This document shows positions 63,401 to 64,000 of a stretch of 64,000 nt of DNA, one piece after another (position 1 is the first letter of the stretch; every line of letters starts with the position of its first letter). The stretch covers positions 2,068,206-2,132,205 of the forward strand of contig OZ243044.1 in the NCBI GenBank assembly GCA_965212135.1. The letters run 5' to 3'. Made by a program: the position numbers and the translations under genes. Source of the stretch: Bin75 sp965212135 (GTDB taxonomy: Bacteria; Nitrospirota; Nitrospiria; Nitrospirales; UBA8639). Under the pieces are notes generated by a model. That model ran no database searches and had not been told where the DNA came from. It was given only the letters and a program-made list of their open reading frames with translations.

Positions 63401-64000
63401 GCGACGGCAACACCGACGTGGTGGCGCAGCCCGGCGTGGACGGCCGGTATGGCGCGTTCTCCATCACCGCCGGCGGCGCCTGGTCCTACACCCTGGACAA
63501 CACCAACGCCGCCATCAACCCCCTGGCGGCGGGCGACACCCTTGACGACCCCTTCACTGTGGTTGCCGCCGCCACCGCAGACGCCACCGTGGTCGTTACC
63601 ATCACCATCACCGGCGTCAACGACGCGCCCACTGTCACCATCAGCGCGCCGGCGGAGGGTATGCAGGTGGACTTCAACTCGCTGGTAACGCTGACCGCCA
63701 CCGGCGCCGACCCCGATACCGGCACCATCCTGACCTACCAATGGAGCGCGAACCCCGCCACCGGCAGTTTCGCCGATGCCACCGCCGAGGACACCACCTG
63801 GACCGTCCCCGCAAGCGGCACTACCCCGGTAACCCTGACCCTGACCGTTATGGATGACGCCACCCCGTCCCTCACCGGCACCGCACAAGTCATCGTCAAC
63901 CCGGTCGCCGTGGCGGTTACTTTCGGCGGCAGCGCCATCACCGGCGCCGTTACCGAGGACGCCTCCACCGACACCGCCACCGGCGACCTGATCCTCACCA
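39436..64000 (+). CDS. Giant exported repeat adhesin (partial, runs off the window)
   Basis: One frame with no stop for at least 8,188 codons. The ATG at 39436 gives a Sec signal peptide (hydrophobic VALVLLVLTCF, cleavage near EAWG). An N-terminal region (residues about 33-577) has two related units (DGRVVAPGERVNF / VTTVAPGERIRVT) and an Ig-like He_PIG domain. Five macrorepeats of about 1,090 residues follow (from residue 578), made of CARDB-like and He_PIG modules. From about residue 5,920, VCBS and PKD-like domains alternate to the end. Conserved Cys pairs and Asp-rich loops occur throughout the macrorepeats. The C-terminus, and so the anchoring or secretion type, is not visible. Most likely a surface adhesin; its module types are shared with the gene at 12724. 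A start at 39298 is possible. Confidence 0.88.
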   Translation, partial: MGRLVPGVHRASALVALVLLVLTCFPAGEAWGQLRTIIFTLGSSDMDGRVVAPGERVNFVVRGGAGGPVTDSVAWQLEALSTSPAEAALPLSAFGAIDDVNAVSPVFTAATVIGRQTTITVTAGDGRSRSLTITVQMPPADSGAPSFVPGEVDPIVHTFVRGSFVNLTLPAATGGDGGRYYSLIHLGGSTLAGLGLFFNADADARTLSGTISGNAALQTSDFIYRVNDLDANTGAGDRDQLTLGIVIVAAGDGVDPDAGQLRSFTFRVSTFRVTTVAPGERIRVTVLARDGTPSLTDDLVRWDAIPLAKTAQDDLNAFGSFDNRFGVSTIFTASDVVGRSTVVQPRVHEGGFHNGVRTFNILGFTEIVVRAPPDTTAPGFADGESDPVVRPFNRGDSVNLVLPAAGGGDGGRRYTLIHRNGPTLAELGLRFDGAADRRTLSGMIDAAAPLQTSEFTYRVDDLDANTGAGDQDELTLRIIVNEGFGSNAIPAQTYVAGTAIRVILPTIAGGVGFITYAINPTPPLPAGLTFTAATRVLSGTPATAQDEATYTYTATDSNPDGAVTVELPFTIAVTFPPPDLRATSAVFAGGVPGIVEFPGGTAVSGFRLTPAQSGLTLNVGVSNSVAVAPDSVIQVYRVPNVRSAGSPPTGFVPTCGANRTLCRAGPSRSVGAFAVDGATPQVSGAFTGPAEAGLYHYFACFTDAAELPGTLADNCTPSIRARVAAAGSETIRVTPRAPFPPPLSIADAGTRVTWRYEIRNVGSEAFAFPGGTRVRVYSRLEGTPLLPLGRAASIATLTNITLVQPGAAFNLASNAGAGHGFITPAAPGSYEVYVCISAVDDSGIGFCSPPGTVVVNAVIVDDVDLTFRTSSLTVTTEPDPLLLGAAGTITLSVVPRNAGTAALPSGVATQATITYYRNSTGDNEITADDTVIGTASVISGGIAATSDASAQDSGAITLAAADVAAGFVVGACISSFAETVPMRNNNCVSTTVSARGATITAPNPATLTEADLDGATLTVTLAGVTYEEPLPGAESFTLTLGGSASVAGAVTVASVARIDDSTATLTLAYDQVSDGVTEDTTIAVTVAAAAHTGANPLTTANAVSVSATPAITFGDATIDPQIYPTDIVVGVVLPEASGGVLPVVYAITEALPTGLSFNSGTRTLRGTVRSVIDATDYTYTATDALEVSVELGFTITVILTPPPPEPSDLTLPDLTATSATFAGNPPAFVETIGGEPVTVTTVAGGTSLTLNVEVANVGGSTAANAMLQVYRVTPGSLGAASGGPGARRSPLTCDFGTTVLCVEGPPRTIGAFPRGGVTPQAADPVTTSNRTGLYYYFACFDDRAEGDDTLNDNCTPPLAVRVGTSEVTVTAAVPSAPLSTGIADTRVDATAQVQVTVAGLVLPGGLRLSFYQRTVGADLMPLGDADSETDFASTTGLTISEHTLTAAAGFLVPSTPGDYDYYACISAIDDPDISFCSDATTITVSAPLSFAEDAAIAAQAYTAGTAIALTLPAATGGNDPITYAIVEALPAGLTFATADRLLSGTPTTAQDITTYTYTATDGSTPAGGDHLTFTIAIAAGPRPSFGSATIPAQIYAVGVAVSVTLPAVTSGGAAPFMYAITEPLPDGLTFATDGSRVLSGTPTILQSAADYTYTVTDSTPTPVITELPFTIAIVIPPDLRASSVTLLGIPSFVEANNQNVFRLTPGQTGVRLQVAVANAGGAASAAMIQVYRQSPNTRNAGSPPAGNLPACGTDNLTLCRSGQPRDVGAFAPGGATPQLSAPFTAPTRQRVFHYFACFTDAAETTTLGNNCSRSTRVRIGTPDITVTAFAPAGRLSVADAGTRVESSLRIRKRSPGILPTPPTFRAQMYQRPEGVPLLPRGAADSTIRRSSFFAFIPANETTLFFRPVNGEGFIIPSVPGRYDYYACVGSSTDGSILFCSGPATVVVHPVIADNVDLIIRGGVTATTSPDPLKPGVAGTYTVSAVPRNAGSGGLPSGASARATITYYRDSNGDDTITAADTAVGTASIFSGGIAAMSDATAQSSGAVTLAAADVAAGFFVVGACISSPAEPVAQRNNNCASIAVGVPEATITGPDPETLAEADLDGATLTVTLAGAIYQDPLPSTAPFVLLLTGALSDCASNCGITVASAARIDDSTATLTLAYDTSAAGDGVKDDGGITVQVPAAAHTGGSPLTTTNAIAVTATPPTTFAGVTIDPQTYLTDTAVSVTLPQTSGGVIPVVYAITEALPTGLSFDSAKRILSGTASTAQDVTPYTYTAIDALSVSAELAFTITVVLPPPDLAATSAAFAGNLPAFVETIGGEQVAATTVAEGAAGLTLNVEVANARGAAANALLRVFRGPNVRAAGSLPTAVLCDANLLVLCAAGQPRTVGAFASGGTTPQVSNAFAAPETAGLYHYFACFTDDAETATFTDDCTPSIPLRVGTSEVTVTAAVPSAPLSTGIANTRVDATAQIQTAVAGLVLPGGLRLSFYQRAAGAPLMPLGTANSETDFADITALLLSTDQTLTAAAADSAGFLVPPTPGDYDYYACVSARNNAAVRVCSAAAATITVSAPVSFAAATLGPQSYTAGTAIALTLPDATGGNAPITYAIVEALPAGLTFTAADRLLSGTPTTAQGPAPYTYTATDGSTPASRDSLTLTITIAPDPALRFGSTTIPAQTYTAGTAVSVTLPAASGGVTPVMYAINPTPPLPAGLTFTAGSRLLNGTPATAQSVTTYTYTATDSNPDGAVTVELLFTITVSPPVVTSPDLRASSVTLLGIQSFVEANNQNVFRLTPGQTGVRLQVAVANAGGPASAAMIQVYRQSPNTRNAGSPPAGNLPACGTDNLTLCRSGQPRDVGAFAPGGATPQLSAPFTAPTRQRVFHYFACFTDAAETTTLGNNCSRSTRVRIGTPDITVTAFAPAGRLSVADAGTRVDSSLRTRKRSPGILPIRAPGIFRAQMYQRPEGVPLLPRGAADSTVRRSGFIALIPSGDLTVAFRAEDGEGFLIPEVPGRYDYYACVGSSTDGSILFCSGPATVVVHPAVADNVDLTFRGGRAGITATTSPDPLLPGSAGTITLSVTPSNAGAAALPSGPQAQATITYYLDSTGDNEITAADTAVGTASVIDGGIAAMSNAEAQNSGAITLADVEAGFFVYGACISSPAEPVAQRNNNCARTDVFVPQATITASEPETLTEADLDGATLTVTLDGAIYTLEPNRPEAEAFTLTLSGSASAGAVTVVSVTHIDLFTAVLTLAYDQADNGVTEDTTIAVTVEAAAYTTGPDTGVNPLTTANTAAVTASPEITFDAAIDPQIYLTGAAVSVTLPAASGGVGTFAYAIAPTPPLPTGLSFDSATRVLSGTASDVQLATRYTYTATDTLEVSEDMLFTISVVLPPPDLAATSAAFAGDPPAFVETIGGAQVAVTTVAEGMTGLTLNVEVANLSNAAANALIRVFRSPNVRDAGSLPTALLCDANLLVLCAAGQPRTVGAFASGGATPQVSNAFAAPETAGLYHYFACFTDAAETATLTDNCTPSIPLRVGTADVTVTAAVPSAPLSAGIANTRVDATAQIQTAVAGFALPGGLRLSFYQRAAGADLMPLGDADSETDFADITALLLSTDQTLSAAADDDAGFLVPSTPGDYDYYACISAIDDPDISFCSAAVTITVSAPVSFAAAVTLGPQSYTAGTAIALTLPDATGGNAPITYAIVEALPAGLTFTAATRVLNGTPTTAQDETPYTYTATDRSTPASQDSLTFTITIAPDPVLRFGSTTIPAQTYTAGTAVSVTLPAASGGVGPVMYAINPTPPLPDGLTFTAATRLLSGTPATAQSVTTYTYTATDSNPDGAVTVELPFTITVSPPVVTSPDLRASSVTLPDTPAFVEGNDQSVFRVTPGQTGVRLQVAVANAGGPASAAMIQVYRAENVRNARRPPAGLPACDANTLDLCRQGPPRAVGAFAPGGVTPQLSAPFTAPTRERVFHFFACFTDAAETATLDNNCTSSIRVRIGTPGITVRAVTPPGRLSVANAGTRVESSLRIMNRGGNFFVPGLVRAQFYQRPEGVPLLPRGTPDSSVRIPLFTFISGGDSTIVAQASEGEGFLIPSVPGRYDYYACVGSTTDGSVLFCSGPAPVVVHPVVTNNVDLAFRAANPLTVTTTPSPLKPGVAGTITVSVVPRNAGAAALPPGVPTQATITYYRDSDGDDTITTADTAIGTASVFSGGIAAMSDAAPQNSGAITLADVEAGFFVYGACISSPAEPAAQRGNNCASTTVAVPGATITASDPETLTEADLNGAILTVTLAGTTYADPLPTDTEPFTLTLGGSASVAGAVTVASVARIDDSTATLTLAYDQADNGVSEDTTIAVTVAAAAHTGADPLTTANTAAVTASPEITFDAAIDPQIYLTGTAVSLTLPAASGGVGTFAYAIAPTPPLPTGLSFDSATRVLSGTASVVQLAMRYTYTATDTLEVSEDMQFTISVVRPPPDLAATSAAFAGDLPAFVETIGGEQVAATTVAEGMTGLTLNVEVANASNAAANALLRVFRSPNARDAGSLPTALLCDSGNLLVLCAAGQPRTVGAFASGGATPQASNAFAAPETAGLYHYFACFTDAAETATLTDNCTPSIPLRVGTADVTVTAAVPSAPLSTGIADTRVDATAQIQTAVAGVALPGGLRLSFYQRDAGDALMPLGAADSETDFASTTGLPISDQTLTAADGDGFLVPSTPGDYDYYACISAINNAAILFCSAAATITVSAPLSFAAATLGPQSYTAGTAFAMTLPAAGGGNDPITYAIVETLPDGLTFTAADRLLSGTPATVQNAATYTYTVTDGSTPATSDQIRFAITIVPDPALRFDTTIPAQTYTAGTAVSVTLPAASGGVTPVMYAINPTPPLPAGLTFTAGSRVLNGTPAIAQDITTYTYTATDSAGGGAGAVTVELPFTITVSPPVVIPPDLRASSVTLPDIPSFVEANNQNVFRLTPGQTGVRLQVAVANAGGAASAAMIQVYRAENVRNPRSPPAGLPACGTDNLTLCRQGPPRDVGAFAPGGATPQLSAPFTAPTRQRVFHFFACFTDAAETATLDNNCTSSIRARIGTPSITVTAFAPAGRLSVADAGTRVESSLRIKKRSPGILPTPPTFRAQMYQRPEGVPLLPRGAADSTITRSSFFAFIPADETTLFFRPVNGEGFVIPSVPGRYDYYACVGSSTDGSILFCSGPATVVVHPVVTNNVDLAFRAANPLTVTTTPSPLKPGVAGTYTVSAVPRNAGSAALPSGAPTQATITYYRDSNGDDTITTADTAIGTASVISGGIAAMSDASAQNSGAVTLAAADAAVGFFVVGACISSPAEPLAQRNNNCVSIAVGVPQATITDPETLAEADLDGATLTVTLAGSIYQDPLPSTTPFVLLLSGALSSCSSNCGITVASVARIDDSTATLTLAYDAAGDGVKDDGGITVRVAAATHTGGSPLTTTNTVAVTATPATTFAGVTIDPQIYFTDTAVSVTLPAASGGTGVLTYAITETLPTGLSFDSATRVLSGTASVVQLATNYTYTARDPTLFVPAELRFTITVVLPPPDLAAISAAFAGNLPAFVETIGGEQVAATTVAEGAAGLTLNVEVANARGAAANALLRVFRGPNVRAAGSLPTALICAAGNVLCAAGAPRTVGAFASGGTTPQVSNAFAAPQTAGLYHYFACFTDDAETATFTDDCTPSIPLRVGTAEVTVTAAVPSAPLSTGIADTRVDATAQVQTAVAGLVLPGGLRLSFYRRDVGAGLMPLGAADSETDFASTTGLPISDRTLTAAAGDGFLVPSTPGDYDYYACISAINNAAIGFCSAAVTITVSHPVSFTGAAIGPQNYTVDAAVSVTLPAVTGGNDPITYAINPTPPLPAGLTFTAADRLLSGTPTTAQAVTTYTYTVTDGSTPATGIEQSFTILITGGALTFGGFTGGITEDADPNTVTGALTAVDAGGTGFGVVAADQAGTYGAFTIAANGNWEYTLDNANAAVQALLAGEERNDAFTVTINDAAGTTRRITITVTGVNDVPIARILAPTEGTQVSFGAQLAVNGVVTDADASFVIKTGVGDLRVISWSTEPPDTGSFEDVTASRTTWTAPASGTDPVVLIFTATDSATPPGIDSARVTVHPSATPIVIGDTTATGTRGIVAEDGTTTATGTLAVSNPNPAPGDSTDVFAAPESSIYGAFSIVPATGVWTYILDNADPDTNALAAGDMVTETFTIRAVADPGIFRVVTITISGANDAPEAVISAPQADAVVQFARRITVTGAGSDPDTGDNANLTYAWTTMPANTGSFADATAAETTWIAPSVARSVTLRLVVSDDDETPATGTATVSVMVVPTVIIGDTTGSVTEDGVLTAAGDLNIENPPPGSDTTFLSANTSGDYGVFRVTTNGSWTYTLDNANADVQALAADEALTDTFTVFTALAIGGTTQDIIITINGANDSPAATISAPAADTEVEFGIAIPVTGSGSDPDTTDTLGYAWTTDPAGLGTFTDAALASTMWTAPDSSAGAAPIALILTVTDDATPAATGTAQVSVIPVAPAVTLGGTTSGGVTEDDSTTTATGQLTITTNSNDKNVVAQTAAPGRYGDFTIDAGGAWTYTLDNADDATNALAADVTEEDVFAVAASANSAATVDVVITVTGANDAPVGIITSPVPGTRVGFGGTVTFNAGDSFDPDTGETETLEYLWTGGAVGVFADSSAAVTTWTAPASGTPGSVTFGVVISDVHDEQFSDVFNVELVGETFIITGVQDGAVAEDGAQTATGTVLVTNQTDDSTPPFTAQTTLGSYGRFSITTGGVWTYTLGGGAGNPAIDAALNALAAGQDEVDAFNVSAGVNVPITITVSGANDSPTAAISAPAEGADVEFGISIPVTGSGSDPDTTDTLGYAWTTNPAGQGTFSNAALASTMWTAPAAGDAAASVALILTVSDDAPTPATVTAQVSVNPVAPAVVFGGTTSGGVTEDDSATTATGTLTITTNSNDNTVVAQTDQPGIYGRFSITAPGVWTYTLDNALAPTNALAAGDAPTETFTVTASINAAVSVDVVITITGANDSPTLRISAPAANTEVPFGATIAVSGSATDPDAGDTLTFAWEALGDFGSFADPDAAETTWSAPLSGTPGAVTLRLRVSDGSLMPTATVIVNLVPVVVTFAGDTSGAVTEGDTTAITGALDVTSNNDNTDVVAQTDFSGSYGLFSIRADGAWTYVLGGNNANDEAVNALPGGAEETDTFTVTAEAGGTQDITITVTGVNDPPTATITAPADGVEVEFGSAVTLTATGADPDAVTLTYAWTANPSIGSFANAAAARTTWTVPAAGTDPVVLTLTVTDDATPPATDTAQVTVNPVGVAVTFRGVTTGSITENALASTINGSVTVITAAGNKNVRSQTNRLGTYGRFSIQNNGAWTYTLDDDLAATNALAAGVALPDTFTVVAAVNPAATVDVVITVTGSNDGPVAVITSPPVSGTRVGFGGTVIFDGRNSFDPDTGETETLRFSWGNTNGIGTIADPTAALTTWTAPASGTPGTASFGFGLLDDGGDQAFITFEIELVGETFLVTGDQEGAVAEDGAQTATGTVLVTNQTDDSTPPFTAQTILGTYGRFSITTGGAWTYTLGGGAGVGNPGIDAALNALAAGQEEMDAFNVSAGGANVPITITVSGANDSPTAAISAPAEGADVEFGIAIPVTGSGSDPDTTDTLGYAWTTNPAGQGTFTNAALASTMWTAPAAADAAGSVDLILTVSDDAPTPAAGMAQVSVNPVAVAVAFGGATSGALTEDAATSTAAGQLTITTNSNDKTVVAQTGMPGMYGDFSITDTGFWTYTLNNTNPATNALAAGDAPTETFAVAASINAAATVEVVITITGANDAPTAEITAPAMDGLRVDFNSAITLTATGADPDTGATLSYQWSANPSAGSFANAAAASTTWTAPASGTTPVTLTLTVMDDATPPLTGTAQVIVNPVAVTVTFGAGGTTGAVTEGDTTAITGALDVTSSDGNTDVVAQPGVDGRYGAFSITAGGAWSYTLDNTNAAINPLAAGDTLDDPFTVVAAATADATVVVTITITGVNDAPTVTISAPAEGMQVDFNSLVTLTATGADPDTGTILTYQWSANPATGSFADATAEDTTWTVPASGTTPVTLTLTVMDDATPSLTGTAQVIVNPVAVAVTFGGSAITGAVTEDASTDTATGDLILT
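41167..57204 (+). repeat. Five ~3.27-kb tandem macrorepeats inside the giant adhesin gene
   Basis: Units begin at 41167, 44464, 47734, 51019 and 54262, each at a PDLRA(S/T) segment; periods are 3297, 3270, 3285 and 3243 bases. Each unit runs CARDB-like, a second strand domain, CARDB-like with DxxGDxxIT loop, a TLTEADLDG segment, He_PIG (IDPQxY), CARDB-like (PDLAATSAAFAG), a strand domain (STPGDYDYYAC), then two He_PIG domains. Bases 44711-44969 and 47981-48239 are identical over 259 bases. The first unit is the most diverged, and the last ends with a single hybrid He_PIG (about 56923-57204). Confidence 0.85.
57217..64000 (+). repeat. Tandem VCBS/PKD-like units of ~600 bp, with a ~2.4-kb superperiod
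   Basis: VCBS-type units begin at about 57217, 57838, 58462, 59074, 59674, 60289, 60886, 61483, 62089, 62716, 63319 and 63919 (last one cut). Each has (V/I)TE(D/G)...TATG, YGxFSI, GxWTYTLDN, NALAAG and ITGANDxP, followed by a PKD-like half with SDPDT, YAWT and TTWTAP. Units 4-7 and 8-11 match in order (offsets 2409-2433 bases), which shows duplication of a block of four. Confidence 0.85.

Overview
The window is a GC-rich (about 60-65 % by eye) chromosomal segment from a Gram-negative, diderm bacterium. Its lipoproteins, autotransporter-type barrel, TatC and Sec signal peptides all imply an outer membrane. The housekeeping set (GatCAB amidotransferase, panD, eno, era, recO, mgtE, radA, tsaB) together with a tandem pair of DUF507 genes, DUF971 and DUF465 proteins is of the kind seen in Nitrospirota, Nitrospinota and deltaproteobacterial lineages. 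That placement is an inference; no rRNA or other phylogenetic marker is present. I saw no tRNA, rRNA, CRISPR array, transposase or phage gene.

Layout. Positions 1-1805 (minus) hold an aminotransferase cut by the window edge, coaD and rsmD. Positions 1949-12574 (plus) are a dense housekeeping run: radC, gatC, panD, gatA, two small envelope proteins, gatB, eno, an ftsB-like gene, era, mgtE, recO and a DUF971 gene. Positions 12638-15580 hold an adhesin with a C-terminal autotransporter-like barrel. Its signal-peptide region contains an uninterrupted run of 22 C, and both shifted frames stop within a few codons, so it looks like an ON/OFF phase-variable gene. Positions 15871-18922 (minus) encode a Ski2/Mtr4-like helicase split between its two RecA domains, with the C-terminal half gene lying upstream of the N-terminal half gene. 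Next come an MFS transporter, a 45-residue membrane peptide, ribE, and a YprB-like exonuclease (minus).

Positions 22137-30575 are a tightly packed eight-gene cluster that I cannot assign to a described system. It encodes an exported protein, a lipoprotein, a membrane-anchored repeat/PEGA-like protein, a PEGA-SUMF1-like fusion, a 54-residue membrane peptide, a MotA/TolQ/ExbB-type proton channel, and two von Willebrand A proteins. The N-terminal membrane helices of both VWA proteins carry an Asp, as MotB/ExbD do. I infer an ion-driven envelope machine with VWA domains as its output. Positions 30727-38987 return to housekeeping: a cyclophilin-like protein, two DUF507 proteins, an exported HAD-like protein, radA, a lipoprotein, tsaB, rimI, a DUF465 protein, tatC, an exported beta-propeller and a cyclophilin.

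From 39436 to the end of the window one uninterrupted reading frame (more than 8,180 codons, no stop) encodes a giant exported protein. It has five macrorepeats of about 3.27 kb (Ig-like He_PIG and CARDB-like modules with conserved cysteine pairs), followed by at least twelve VCBS/PKD-like units of about 600 bp arranged in a 2.4-kb superperiod. The two adhesins share module types, and each is flanked by copies of a short palindromic intergenic repeat.
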